In this document: piece after piece, positions 1-9,085 of the stretch | Layout of the letters: every line of letters begins with the position of its first letter | Position numbering within the stretch: the first letter of the stretch is position 1 | DNA from: Desulfuromonadaceae bacterium | GTDB taxonomy: Bacteria; Desulfobacterota; Desulfuromonadia; Geobacterales; Pseudopelobacteraceae | NCBI GenBank assembly: GCA_028688955.1 | Contig: JAQTXD010000002.1 | Location: forward strand, 1-64,000 | Length of the DNA stretch: 64,000 nucleotides | Direction: 5' to 3' | Notes under the pieces: generated by a model | Seen by the model: the letters and a program-made list of their open reading frames with translations, nothing else | Told to the model about the DNA's origin: nothing | Databases searched by the model: none | Program-made: the position numbers and the translations under genes

Positions 1-1
1 G

Positions 2-1003
2 TTATTGTTGGTCGCGCTGGGAATAATTCTGCTGGGGGCGTCGGTTTTCACCAACGGACTGGAGTGGTTCGGAAAGAAGATGAAACTGTCTGACGGGGCT
101 GTGGGGAGCATCTTCGCCGCCGTCGGTACCGCTCTCCCCGAGACGCTGGTGCCGATCGTTGCAATAATGTTCGGTACACCGGAAGCCGGCCACAAGATCG
201 GTGTAGGGGCCATCATCGGTGCCCCGTTCATGCTGGGGACACTTGCTTTTTTCATCAGCGGCCTGGCTGTCATATGGCATCGCAAGAAACGTGACGACTA
301 CCCGATCATGCGCGTAGATACGGTTGTCATGCGGCGCGACATGGAATATTTCCTTGTGCTGTATACCGTGGCAATTGGAGCATCATTCATGGGAAGCCAT
401 CCGGTTATGAAGACTTTCATCGCCATGGCGCTCCTGCTGACCTACGCCGGGTACGTACTTAAAACCCTCAAGGGAGGCGGCGAAGCAGAAGCACACGAGA
501 TCGAGGAATCAGAGATTGATCCGTGCTATTTTGCCCCAAAATCCCATGACCCGCACATGTCAATCATCGGGTTTCAGGTATTGAGTTCGTTATTACTGAT
601 AGTGTGGGGATCATACATTTTCGTGGAGAAGGTGCAGATTATTTCCATGCAGATGGGCATATCCCCCTTTATCCTGGCCATGATTATTGCGCCGATTGCC
701 ACCGAACTGCCGGAGAAGTTCAACAGTGTCATCTGGATCGGCAGGGGGAAAGACACACTGGCAATCGGCAACGTCACCGGCGCCATGGTGTTTCAGGGGT
801 CGATCATTACCGCTATCGGCATCATGATGACCGACTGGCAGCTCAACACGGCTGCTCTGCTGACAGTGGCACTGACGTTTGCTTCAGTAGGCGCAGCCTA
901 TCTGCAGATCCGGATAAAAAAGCGGCTGACACCCGGGACGCTGCTGATTGGCGGAGTGTTCTACTTTGCGTTCCTGGTTTTAATCTTTATGGGGAAAATT
1001 TAG
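2..1003 (+). CDS. Na+/Ca2+ exchanger family antiporter (5' end cut off)
   Basis: Integral membrane cation antiporter that would exchange Ca2+ (or a similar ion) for Na+ or H+. The two inverted alpha repeats typical of the family are visible: the first carries GTALPETLVP near residue 43, the second carries APIATELPEKFNS near residue 228, with the acidic and proline residues expected in the ion-binding site. About ten hydrophobic segments alternate with short loops, and a charged loop near residues 155-180 separates the halves. The reading frame is open to the first base of the window, so the true start lies upstream. The stop codon overlaps the convergent radical SAM gene by 17 bases. The ion transported cannot be told from the sequence. 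Confidence 0.85.
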   Translation, partial: LLLVALGIILLGASVFTNGLEWFGKKMKLSDGAVGSIFAAVGTALPETLVPIVAIMFGTPEAGHKIGVGAIIGAPFMLGTLAFFISGLAVIWHRKKRDDYPIMRVDTVVMRRDMEYFLVLYTVAIGASFMGSHPVMKTFIAMALLLTYAGYVLKTLKGGGEAEAHEIEESEIDPCYFAPKSHDPHMSIIGFQVLSSLLLIVWGSYIFVEKVQIISMQMGISPFILAMIIAPIATELPEKFNSVIWIGRGKDTLAIGNVTGAMVFQGSIITAIGIMMTDWQLNTAALLTVALTFASVGAAYLQIRIKKRLTPGTLLIGGVFYFAFLVLIFMGKI

Positions 1004-1916
1004 TTCCCTGGCATGTGCCGCGCCGTTCCATCTCGGCATCAATCAGGTTGAGGATTTCGAACTTTTTCAGCGACCAGAGCGGCGCAATCAGGTTGTCATG
1101 CCCGCCATCACCGGTCAGACGGTGGATAAGAATTCGCGGATCAAGCAATTCAAGAAAATCACAGATTATCCCGGCGTACTCGTCTCTCCCCATGACCGTA
1201 AACTCACCTCTTTCGAACATTTCAGCAAGAAGTGTCCCTTTCATGACATGAAGCAGATGGAGCTTGACACCATTCACACCAAGGCGGTTCAGCTCCCCCG
1301 CCATGGCCAGCATCTCCTCCCTGGTTTCACCCGGCAATCCAAGAATAATATGGGCACAAACCCGCAATCCGCAGGATGTGGCACGCTGGATTGCATCGAC
1401 TGAACAGGCATGGTCATGCCGCCGATTGATCATCTCCAGACTCCGGTCATACATGGTTTGGATCCCAAGCTCAAGCCAGAGGTAGGTTTGACGGGAGAGC
1501 TCCCGAAGGTAGCCGAGAACCTCACCCGGCAGGCAATCGGGGCGGGTTGCGATGATAAGCCCTGCAATATCCGGCACAGCCAGTGCGCCTGAGAATAATT
1601 CCCGCAAGCGCACAACTGAATCATAGGTGTTTGAATATGCCTGGAAATAGGCGATGAAACGTGAAGCCCGGTACTTACGGCGCATGACCTCTTTGCCATC
1701 TTCAAGCTGGGCGGCAATAGTGAGGTCCCGGCGGATACCATGTGAACCGGAACCGTGCCCTCCGCAGAAGATACACCCCTCCGTATCCAGAGAACCATCC
1801 CGGTTTGGACAGGTGAAGCCGGCATCAACAGAGATACGCTGCACTTTGCAGCCGAAAACTCGTTTTAACTCATGGGAGAAGGTGTTGTATCGCTTAAGGG
1901 GTGACGCAGATGTCAC
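987..1916 (-). CDS. TIGR01212-type radical SAM protein (YhcC-like)
   Basis: Radical S-adenosylmethionine enzyme of the YhcC/TIGR01212 family, whose substrate is not established. Cysteines 36, 48 and 51 form the family's widely spaced cluster motif (CPNRDGSLDTEGCIFC), which would hold the 4Fe-4S cluster; it is followed by a glycine-rich GGHGSGSHG. About 309 residues is usual for the family. The start is a GTG whose first four bases (GTGA) overlap the stop of the upstream methyltransferase gene, so the two are likely translationally coupled. The 3' end overlaps the convergent exchanger gene. Family assignment is firm; function is inferred only at the level of radical chemistry. Confidence 0.85.
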   Translation of the reverse strand: MTSASPLKRYNTFSHELKRVFGCKVQRISVDAGFTCPNRDGSLDTEGCIFCGGHGSGSHGIRRDLTIAAQLEDGKEVMRRKYRASRFIAYFQAYSNTYDSVVRLRELFSGALAVPDIAGLIIATRPDCLPGEVLGYLRELSRQTYLWLELGIQTMYDRSLEMINRRHDHACSVDAIQRATSCGLRVCAHIILGLPGETREEMLAMAGELNRLGVNGVKLHLLHVMKGTLLAEMFERGEFTVMGRDEYAGIICDFLELLDPRILIHRLTGDGGHDNLIAPLWSLKKFEILNLIDAEMERRGTCQGTKFSP

Positions 1917-2914
1917 ACCTTGCGCCCTCGCATGATACGGGCACCGTTCGGCAGTTCCAGCACAAGGCGGTGGACATCCGACAGTCCCGCCGCTGTCATC
2001 ATGTCAGACAATTCACTCTCGGTATATGATTGTCCCGCCTCGGTTCCCAACAGCATATTGAGGGAGAACAGTGCCGGGAAAGGCGAACTGTTTCTGGTAT
2101 CGTCGAGGATAAACTCCTGCACCATCAGCACCCCCCCAGGATTCAGCGCGGCAACCGCTTTGCGCAGCAGCGCCGCACATGCTTCCGGGCCGTCGGAGTG
2201 GAGAATATGTGACAGCCATGCCGCATCAAAACCGGATGGCAGGGGGTCTACATGATAGTCACCGGACACGAAGGTCACCCGCTCGGAGAGCTTGTAGCTG
2301 GCAATGCTCCTTTCGGCAAAGGTTCGGGTTGTGGGAAGATCATAGACAACCGCATCCAGTTCGTGATTGGCAAGACAGAAATGGATTGCATAGGTTCCGG
2401 GACCACCACCCAGGTCAAGAATCCTGTGCCAGCCGGAAAGCCGCAAAGACTGGGCAACCCGGGGAGCAAGCAGAGATGCCAGGTTAAACATCCCCATCAG
2501 GAAGCTTTCCCTGACATCTTCATCATTGCCATGTGAAACGCTCTCCCTGAGCGGTCCGCCACCGATCACCGCCTCATCCAGACGGGCCCAGCCGGACATG
2601 AGGTGGTGGTGGTGCATAATGATGTGGCCGAGATATCCGGAACTCGATTTCGAAAGAGTATTCGAAGCGAACGGAGTCGTTACAAAGGTGCTCCCCCGCT
2701 TCTCCAGCAATCCGATTGCAGCCAGCGCATCCAGCAGCATCGCAGTAGCACGCAGGTCAGAGCCACGTTGTTCAGCAACGTCTGCGGCATTTTTTGCGGT
2801 GCCGTCCAGAATGGTAAATATATCGAGTTTGACGCCGGCATGAAGCGCACAGGTACTCCAGTAGCCCCCCGAAAGCTGCAAAAGCTCTGCAGTGGTCCAT
2901 TCGGTTGTTGTCAT
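1913..2914 (-). CDS. SAM-dependent O-methyltransferase (family 2 type)
   Basis: Class I methyltransferase with an N-terminal winged-helix dimerisation region (about residues 10-90) and a C-terminal Rossmann domain. The SAM-binding motif LDLGGGPGTY is near residue 167. This is the layout of plant- and actinomycete-type O-methyltransferases acting on small hydroxylated molecules. Two ATGs are adjacent; the second, at 2914, is chosen because it sits 7 bases from a strong GGAGG site, giving 333 residues. It is the first gene of a pair with the radical SAM protein, overlapping by four bases, which suggests a shared but unknown pathway. The substrate cannot be inferred. Confidence 0.8.
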   Translation of the reverse strand: MTTTEWTTAELLQLSGGYWSTCALHAGVKLDIFTILDGTAKNAADVAEQRGSDLRATAMLLDALAAIGLLEKRGSTFVTTPFASNTLSKSSSGYLGHIIMHHHHLMSGWARLDEAVIGGGPLRESVSHGNDEDVRESFLMGMFNLASLLAPRVAQSLRLSGWHRILDLGGGPGTYAIHFCLANHELDAVVYDLPTTRTFAERSIASYKLSERVTFVSGDYHVDPLPSGFDAAWLSHILHSDGPEACAALLRKAVAALNPGGVLMVQEFILDDTRNSSPFPALFSLNMLLGTEAGQSYTESELSDMMTAAGLSDVHRLVLELPNGARIMRGRKV

Positions 2915-2956
2915 CATATCACCTCCACAGGAATGTAGTGCAACCGTCCCCCCCGC

Positions 2957-3745
2957 TCATAGTGAGCTGAAAGGCAGGATGAGAAGGCGCAGCAGGGTAA
3001 GTTTCTCCGGATCACGATATTCTTTGAGACCGATATCCATATTGAGATGACCTTTTTCAGGTTGGGGGCGATACGTCCCGCACAGTCGATCCCACCAGGG
3101 AAAGTTGAACCCGAAATTACTGTTGGTCTCACGTACGATTGTCGAATGATGGACCCGGTGCATATCCGGGGTCACCAGGATCAGCCGCAGCAGACGGTCA
3201 CAGGCAGCGGAGAGAAAGATATTGCCGTGATTGAACATGGCGCTGGCATTCAGTACGACTTCAAAGACGATCACCACCTCTGCCGGAACTCCGAGAAAAA
3301 CGACCGACGCCAGTTTAATCACCATGGAAATAACAATTTCCAGGGGGTGAAAGCGATTGCCGCTGCTGACATCAAGGTCAAGATCAGTGTGGTGCATGCG
3401 GTGTAACCGCCACAATATCGGCATATGGTGAAACAGCAGGTGCTGGATGTAGATGATGAAATCGAGAAGAAGAAAACTCAGAACAATTTTAAGGACGTGT
3501 CCCATCGGGAATACATTGAACAATCCCCATCCGCGATCTTCAGCAAGTTGCGCCAGGGCAGCCGGGAGTATCGGGAACAGCTGCCTCACTGTAAGAGTAC
3601 CAATGAGGATCAACGAGAGATTGGTTGCCCAGCGCCCCCCCTTAGCAACCTGCAACGAGCGACGCGGTGCGAGCATCTCCCACACGGCAACCGCCGCAAG
3701 AACCATGGCAAAAGCGGATATTCGTATCATCTGGTCACTGTGCAT
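2957..3745 (-). CDS. Fatty acid hydroxylase / sterol desaturase family membrane protein
   Basis: Integral membrane di-iron oxygenase-fold protein. Histidine clusters typical of the superfamily are visible: HHLLFHH (about residues 102-108), HRMHH (115-119), a histidine within NRFHPLE, and MHRVHH near residue 195. Together these would bind the metal pair. Several hydrophobic helices (residues 8-27, 42-66, 84-105, 135-165) place it in the inner membrane. Length (262 residues) fits the bacterial members. It could hydroxylate a lipid or hopanoid-type substrate, but bacterial family members are diverse and an oxygen-dependent enzyme in a largely anaerobic lineage makes the reaction uncertain. Confidence 0.8.
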   Translation of the reverse strand: MHSDQMIRISAFAMVLAAVAVWEMLAPRRSLQVAKGGRWATNLSLILIGTLTVRQLFPILPAALAQLAEDRGWGLFNVFPMGHVLKIVLSFLLLDFIIYIQHLLFHHMPILWRLHRMHHTDLDLDVSSGNRFHPLEIVISMVIKLASVVFLGVPAEVVIVFEVVLNASAMFNHGNIFLSAACDRLLRLILVTPDMHRVHHSTIVRETNSNFGFNFPWWDRLCGTYRPQPEKGHLNMDIGLKEYRDPEKLTLLRLLILPFSSL

Positions 3746-3809
3746 TCAGGCAATTCCCTATGAGACGCCACAAACAGGCATCAGGCGGAGCGCTCAATAA
3801 AAGCGACGG

Positions 3810-4817
3810 TTACTTGATTATTGCTCCTGTGTCAACCTCACGATATATCAAAGCAGAAATCTCACGGATAACCTCAGATTGTTTCCTGAAATCATTTCCC
3901 TGCGTCATAACGCCAAGAATATAATTTCCTTTGGGATGGTACACGATTCCAAACTCATGGAGCTGTTTGTTCCCACCATGAATCCCGCCGTCAAATTCAC
4001 CGAATTTTGCTGATACAGTTGTACCTTTGGGCACCCCAGCACTGATTCCTTCGGGAAAATCCTCGTGGCTCATCAGGTACAGGGCTCTTTCTGACATTTC
4101 CCGGCTCAGGAACGATGCATTATACAATATACGAAAAAAGCCTGAATACCCGTGAATAGTGGTGGAGTTATTGCCATCACCGGGGCGGTTGGTAATGTCC
4201 ATGCCGTCCAGAACCGAATTCAGCTCCTCTGTTCTCAGGTTGTTAAAGAGAACGGAGGTTGCGTTATTATCAGAGAAACTCATCATATATTCGATAAGTT
4301 TCTCTACAGTGTAGGTACGTCCCGCTTCAAGCGTTTGACGCGGTTTGTACCCCTGAATAGCACTCATATCAACGGCACCATCAAATTGAAATGTTTTATT
4401 CAGGATGGCGGGAGCTTTTTCAGCTCTCTTCAGCCAGGCTACCATAACCGGAACCTTCATCATGCTCGCCGGATTAAACTCAAGATTGTCATTTATCCCG
4501 AACCACGGGCCGTCTCCGAGATCCCGGTAATACACCGCGACGTTTTGCACAACTGCTCCGTCAATCTTCCGCTTCACCAGATCAACAACTTTGTATTTGA
4601 ATGGGAGCGGTTCTGACTGAATTGAAAGGCCTTCGGGAAGCTCGACATCCAGCAGCGGACTCGTAAAATGGAACCCGGATGCCTTGACCCGTCGTTCCCT
4701 GAGAGGAGAACGGAGTCCCAGATACCGGCCGTGTGCATACCATCCGATAGTTATCAGACATACAGAGGCGCACAGGTACAGCACTGCAATCCTGAAAGAT
4801 ATGTTCTTCATCTGCAT
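3810..4817 (-). CDS. Class A beta-lactamase-fold serine hydrolase, membrane anchored
   Basis: Penicillin-recognising serine hydrolase fold. Ser118-x-x-Lys121 (ASMMKVP) matches the nucleophile motif and Ser182-Asp183-Asn184 matches the SDN loop. The third motif, normally KTG, reads Lys271-Phe-Gly (KFGEF), so the substrate side is altered. Residues 8-27 form an uncleaved signal-anchor helix, so the enzyme would face the periplasm. At 335 residues it is longer than a classical beta-lactamase because of an N-terminal stretch of about 80 residues. It lies 9 bases downstream of moaC. A cell-wall peptide hydrolase or another amidase is as likely as a resistance enzyme; no resistance claim is made. 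Confidence 0.75.
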   Translation of the reverse strand: MQMKNISFRIAVLYLCASVCLITIGWYAHGRYLGLRSPLRERRVKASGFHFTSPLLDVELPEGLSIQSEPLPFKYKVVDLVKRKIDGAVVQNVAVYYRDLGDGPWFGINDNLEFNPASMMKVPVMVAWLKRAEKAPAILNKTFQFDGAVDMSAIQGYKPRQTLEAGRTYTVEKLIEYMMSFSDNNATSVLFNNLRTEELNSVLDGMDITNRPGDGNNSTTIHGYSGFFRILYNASFLSREMSERALYLMSHEDFPEGISAGVPKGTTVSAKFGEFDGGIHGGNKQLHEFGIVYHPKGNYILGVMTQGNDFRKQSEVIREISALIYREVDTGAIIK

Positions 4818-4826
4818 ACGTTCAGG

Positions 4827-5315
4827 TCACCGCGTATTACCAGCACCGTGTGTATAGACCCCGCTCTTGCCCCCTTCCTTGAAGAGCAGCTTTATCTCAC
4901 CGATGGTAATTGATTTATCGCTTCCCTTGCACATGTCATAGATAGTCAGGGCTGCCAGAGTGGCCCCGGTCATAGCTTCCATCTCCACACCGGTGCGTTC
5001 AAATGCCCGAACAGTGCAGCGTGCAGTGATCGTCCCGGCAGGCTCACTTATGTCGAAATCAACCGTGACATTGTGGATGGCCAGCGGATGGGAAAGCGGA
5101 ATCAGGTCCGGCGTCCGTTTGGCCGCCATGATACCCGCCAGGCGGGCAACACCGAGTACGTCACCCTTGGCAACTCCACCGGTTGTAACAGCCGCCAGCA
5201 CCTCCGGCGAGAGCCGCACCTCGGCCGCCGCGATAGCGGTGCGCATAGTTTGCTGCTTGGCACTGACATCGACCATAATGGCATGGCCGCTCCCGTCGAA
5301 ATGGTTAAAGGTCAT
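4827..5315 (-). CDS. moaC: Cyclic pyranopterin monophosphate synthase MoaC
   Basis: Second step of molybdenum cofactor synthesis: converts the MoaA product (3',8-cyclo-7,8-dihydro-GTP) into cyclic pyranopterin monophosphate in the cytoplasm. The family signature AAKRTPDLIPLSHPL is present near residues 65-79, as are GVEMEAMTGA and the C-terminal DMCKG...I.LLFKEGGKSG. Length 162 is normal. The ATG is preceded by GGAGGT at 5 bases, which fixes the start. A second Moco gene, mog-like, lies far away at 48.7 kb; no other moa/moe genes are in the window. Confidence 0.95.
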   Translation of the reverse strand: MTFNHFDGSGHAIMVDVSAKQQTMRTAIAAAEVRLSPEVLAAVTTGGVAKGDVLGVARLAGIMAAKRTPDLIPLSHPLAIHNVTVDFDISEPAGTITARCTVRAFERTGVEMEAMTGATLAALTIYDMCKGSDKSITIGEIKLLFKEGGKSGVYTHGAGNTR

Positions 5316-5343
5316 GACATACCTCCGGACAGTCGCCTGCAGC

Positions 5344-6291
5344 TCAGTTTTTCACAGCCTTTTTAGGACCGTCATAGGTAACACCCAGGCTGAAGATGAC
5401 TTCGTTCATCCAGAGGTTGTGTGTCGCCGTCCCCTGATACACCGGAATGTCGTACATGCGGGCATATGCCACCTTGTCGGTCAGCTCGATATAGACCGGC
5501 TTGGCAACGACAAAGCGCAGGCCGGCTTCAATCCCTGCAGTTACTCCGTCAAACTGCCACCAGCCGTGATGAAAACCGAAAAAATTGCTGAATTTTTTCG
5601 GGCCGATCTCCGCATCATTGCTCTTTCCCAAAACAGAATTACTGGAATGAGGAATTACCAGACCACCGCCAACTTTTGCGATTCCGGCAAGGCTCAGGCT
5701 TTCATTGGTTTTCCCGATCAAAGGGATACGTTTTACCAGATTAACCATCACATGGTTGGCACCGTTATGCAGGTCATAGCGGAAATCCTGTGTCGTAAGA
5801 AGCATACTTGCAGGAGCGGAAGCACCGTTTATTGTCCCGGTTACGCGGGAGGTCTGACCGATTGTGGACGTATACTTGGTATGGTCAAGATTGAGCTCGA
5901 TCGCCAGCGTGCGCTCGTCATCGATGAAGCGTCCCACACGAATATTATACTGCGGCACGAAAAGCCCCTTATTGAAGATCCCCCCGTCCCACCCTGGCTC
6001 GTCATGTCCGCTGACATTATGGACAGTGAATTTGCTGCCGAGAGACGGTTGCGAGACATGAATGTCGGTCGGTGCATAGCTCTGGCTGCTGTACCCCCAG
6101 GAGAAATACCACTCTGCCTCGGTGAAGAAGCGACCGATTGACGACGATGATGAAGCGACTGCTTCCGGAGGTGCTGCGGTGATACCAGGCGGAGTGACCG
6201 GTGCAGGTGCGGTCTCTTCGGCATGGCCGGCGGATGAAGCGGCAACTGTCAGTGCCGTCAACAGGCAGATAACGATACGGGATGTCTTCAT
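5344..6291 (-). CDS. Secreted, probably outer-membrane beta-barrel protein of unknown function
   Basis: Begins with a clear Sec signal peptide (charged start, hydrophobic core to about residue 20, cleavage after AGHA), followed by a proline/alanine-rich spacer and then alternating polar/aromatic stretches rich in Gly, Asn and Tyr that look like beta-strands of an outer-membrane barrel. The C-terminus ends in KAVKN rather than a terminal aromatic residue, which is unusual for a barrel. I do not recognise a family. A strong ribosome site (GGAG, 8 bases) supports the start. It lies 28 bases upstream of moaC on the same strand and may be co-transcribed with it, without an obvious functional link. 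Confidence 0.6.
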   Translation of the reverse strand: MKTSRIVICLLTALTVAASSAGHAEETAPAPVTPPGITAAPPEAVASSSSSIGRFFTEAEWYFSWGYSSQSYAPTDIHVSQPSLGSKFTVHNVSGHDEPGWDGGIFNKGLFVPQYNIRVGRFIDDERTLAIELNLDHTKYTSTIGQTSRVTGTINGASAPASMLLTTQDFRYDLHNGANHVMVNLVKRIPLIGKTNESLSLAGIAKVGGGLVIPHSSNSVLGKSNDAEIGPKKFSNFFGFHHGWWQFDGVTAGIEAGLRFVVAKPVYIELTDKVAYARMYDIPVYQGTATHNLWMNEVIFSLGVTYDGPKKAVKN

Positions 6292-6320
6292 GGTGCGAGC
6301 TCCTTTTTACGGGCATAGTT

Positions 6321-7382
6321 CTATGCGGGCGTCAGATATTGTTCAAACTGTTTTTTGTCTACGGCGCAGCGGTACGCCTCTTCAGGGTTAACCGTTTTAG
6401 TTTTCAGCAGATCAAGCAGGTGCTGATCCAGCAGCTGCATGCCGTCCCGCTTGGCAGTCTGCATGATGGAGGGGATCTGGAAGGTCTTCCCCTCGCGGAT
6501 GAGGTTGGCGATTGCCGGGGTACCGAGCATAATTTCCAGTGCTGCAACCCGCCCTTTGCCGTCAGCTGTTTTCAGGAGCTGTTGGCAGATAACACCTTTC
6601 AGAGACTCAGACAGCATGGCACGCACCTGCTCCTGCTGGTCGGTGGGGAAGACGTCAATAATGCGGTCGACGGTCTTTGCCGCGGTACTCGTATGCAGAG
6701 TCCCAAAGACCAGATGCCCCGTTTCAGCAGCGCTCATGGCGAGCTGAATCGTCGTCAGGTCGCGCATTTCACCCACCAGTATGACATCCGGGTCTTCCCG
6801 AAGCGCCGCCCGCAGTGCCGAAGCAAAACTTTCCGTATGCTCGCCGATCTGGCGCTGGTTCATAAGCGACAATTTGTTTTCATGGATAAATTCCAGCGGA
6901 TCCTCAAAGGTAAGGATATGTTCCTTGCGCGTGGAGTTGATCAGGTCGATCATGCCGGCAAGCGTTGTCGATTTGCCTGACCCGGTCGGGCCGGTAACAA
7001 GGACCATCCCTTTTTTAAAATTGGTCATACGCCGCACTCCCTCCGGCAGTCCCAATTCGTCAGCGGTAAGGATTTTCGTGGGAATGATACGGAAGACAGC
7101 GGCAATCCCCCGGTACTGCATCATTATGTTGCCGCGAAAGCGGGCTATCCCCGGAACTTCGTAGGCAAAATCGAGATCCTTGGTTTCATTAAAATGCGCC
7201 TTCTGTTTTTCACTGAGAATTTCGAACAGAATCGCTTTCAGTTCATCATGCCCCAAGGCCTTGAAATTGAGGCGCACCATCTCGCCGCGCTGACGGAAAA
7301 TGGGCGGATTGCCGGCAGAAAGGTGCAGGTCAGACGCCCCCTGCTCCTTCATCATGTTAAAGAGTGCATCTATGCGTGCCAT
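6321..7382 (-). CDS. pilT: Type IV pilus retraction ATPase PilT
   Basis: Hexameric cytoplasmic ATPase that powers pilus depolymerisation. Walker A is at residues 131-138 (GPTGSGKS), followed by the Walker B/arginine-finger region DPDVILVGEMRD and the histidine box GHLVFGTLHT. The N-terminus (ASDLHLSAGNPP) and the C-terminal LIREGK..QIPSIMQT match PilT rather than PilB, as does the length of 353. The ATG has AGGAG at 8 bases. It lies 25 bases downstream of the PilB-like pseudo-ATPase, so the two are probably transcribed together. Geobacter genomes carry several pilT paralogues, and which one this is cannot be stated. Confidence 0.93.
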   Translation of the reverse strand: MARIDALFNMMKEQGASDLHLSAGNPPIFRQRGEMVRLNFKALGHDELKAILFEILSEKQKAHFNETKDLDFAYEVPGIARFRGNIMMQYRGIAAVFRIIPTKILTADELGLPEGVRRMTNFKKGMVLVTGPTGSGKSTTLAGMIDLINSTRKEHILTFEDPLEFIHENKLSLMNQRQIGEHTESFASALRAALREDPDVILVGEMRDLTTIQLAMSAAETGHLVFGTLHTSTAAKTVDRIIDVFPTDQQEQVRAMLSESLKGVICQQLLKTADGKGRVAALEIMLGTPAIANLIREGKTFQIPSIMQTAKRDGMQLLDQHLLDLLKTKTVNPEEAYRCAVDKKQFEQYLTPA

Positions 7383-7407
7383 GAATTTTCTCCTCTCCAG
7401 ATCCGTA

Positions 7408-9051
7408 CTAAAGTACTACCGACGAGATGTATTCTTCCGGTGAGACACTCCCCGCCTTCAGCAGTCGCATCCCCTCTTCCGCCAGGCCGTGGTACCCGCA
7501 TAACTCAAGATAGTTTTCCAACGCAGCGACATCACTGGACTGCTCGAAAATCCGCAGGAACTCCTCCGTGAAAACAAGAACGTCTGTCAGAAATTTTCTC
7601 GTACTGAATCCGCTATGTCCACAGGCGGGGCACCCGGTTGAACGGTAAAACGAATCGGGAGGATCCCACAGGTTCATCGCCACCAGCTCCTCGCCCGGCG
7701 GCACGTACTCTGTCCGGCAGTTCGGGCAGAGCAACTGGATCCCTTTGAACGAAACCAGCCCGTTGACAAAAATCGGCAGGAAGCAGTTCTGCTGCTGATA
7801 CAGCAGCAGCTGGCGCAAAACATTGCGGGTGCCGCGAATTTCCAGCCCGGCAAGGATCAGGGTGCCGCGCATGGCGGCACGACACGCGGCCGTAAACGGC
7901 ATCCCCTCGGTCGCGTCCTCAATAACCAGAACGTCCGGGGCATGGTCCAGGGTTTTCAGAATTATTGCTGCTCGTTCCGCTTCGTCCCGGGGAAGCAGGA
8001 TACGCGGAAAACGTTTGGTCATTTTCCCCGGACCTTCTCCGAGAATAATAACGTTCTTGCCGGCAGTGCTGATTTCCTCCAGCATAAGATCCATGAAACG
8101 GTCACGCTCCATGGTATTTCGTGAGGCAAAAAAAGTAATCCCCTGCTGTTTCCGGGATAACCGGATGAAATCTGCTTCATGCTGGGGAGGAAGCTGAAGA
8201 TCGGCAAGCCGGTCCGGCACACTTGAAGAAACATGGGGACGGATGGTAATGTATTCCCCGCCATATCCCGACATCGTTGCTACCTGAAAGCTGATCGGCT
8301 GGGAGTGGTAGCGGAGCGTCAGCATGCCATTGGCCGTTTGGTCAATGTAAGCAGTGCTTTTACGGATCTTGAGGGTAAAATCAGGATAGTAGGTACTGGC
8401 TAACGAAGCGAACGGGCGGGAAATGCCACCACGCCTGCCGGTAACGGTCACGCTGTCTCCCATCGGCTGCAGGGAGAGTGATGAGAGGCGGTTTTGCAGG
8501 ATAAATATCAGCAGGTAGTCAAGCAGCTTGCCACCGCTGAGGTCGCTGTTGATAACCTCAAGGGCCTTTTCAGAAAAGGAGGATGAGGTAAAACCCAACA
8601 GGTCCTGTCCGCTGCAACCGTAGCACACCTCGATCATATCACGAATTTCACGGATTAACGCGACCGAGACGTTGACCTGGCAGCCGCTCAGCTGTTCTAC
8701 TGCGGCAATTGCCGCCTTGTTAAGCGGGTCGGAAATGGCGATACTCAGTTCATTACCCGCCTGGATGAGCGGAATCAGATTGAACTTCCGGGCAGTTGCC
8801 GCCGGGACAAGCCGTACCGCATCCGGGTCGATCATGTCGGCCTTGAGGCGTATATAAGGGAGGTCAAGCTGATTGGAAAGAGACCAGTCAATATCTTCCT
8901 GGGTAACAATTCCCAGATTGATCAGCGCCTCGCCGAAGCGAACACCGCTGCGGCTCTGTTCCTCAAGGGCTGCAGCGATATCGTTTTCGGTGATTATGTG
9001 GCAGGCGGAGAGAATTGCGCCCATTGAACCTTTTTTTACCTGCTCTGGCAT
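7408..9051 (-). CDS. MshEN-domain PilB/GspE-like pseudo-ATPase
   Basis: Laid out like a PilB/GspE extension ATPase, but with the nucleotide site lost. Residues 9-32 and 38-61 are two 24-residue repeats of the MshEN type (the second reads RFGEALINLGIVTQ), a fold known to bind c-di-GMP. The C-terminal half keeps the four-cysteine zinc knob (Cys442, 445, 474, 477) and overall ATPase spacing. Where Walker A should read GPTGSGKTT it has ASRNTMERD (309-317), Walker B reads DVLVIED instead of DVILVGE, and the histidine box is gone. The start at 9051 is chosen because GGAGG lies 5 bases upstream. It sits directly before pilT. Likely a regulatory or scaffolding subunit of a pilus or secretion motor; role inferred. 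Confidence 0.75.
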   Translation of the reverse strand: MPEQVKKGSMGAILSACHIITENDIAAALEEQSRSGVRFGEALINLGIVTQEDIDWSLSNQLDLPYIRLKADMIDPDAVRLVPAATARKFNLIPLIQAGNELSIAISDPLNKAAIAAVEQLSGCQVNVSVALIREIRDMIEVCYGCSGQDLLGFTSSSFSEKALEVINSDLSGGKLLDYLLIFILQNRLSSLSLQPMGDSVTVTGRRGGISRPFASLASTYYPDFTLKIRKSTAYIDQTANGMLTLRYHSQPISFQVATMSGYGGEYITIRPHVSSSVPDRLADLQLPPQHEADFIRLSRKQQGITFFASRNTMERDRFMDLMLEEISTAGKNVIILGEGPGKMTKRFPRILLPRDEAERAAIILKTLDHAPDVLVIEDATEGMPFTAACRAAMRGTLILAGLEIRGTRNVLRQLLLYQQQNCFLPIFVNGLVSFKGIQLLCPNCRTEYVPPGEELVAMNLWDPPDSFYRSTGCPACGHSGFSTRKFLTDVLVFTEEFLRIFEQSSDVAALENYLELCGYHGLAEEGMRLLKAGSVSPEEYISSVVL

Positions 9052-9085
9052 GGAAACCTCCATAGTTTACAACCATTGAAAGAGA

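Noticed and set aside
604-1251. Long plus-strand frame overlapping the exchanger and radical SAM genes
   Set aside because: Out of frame with two well-supported genes and without any recognisable domain.
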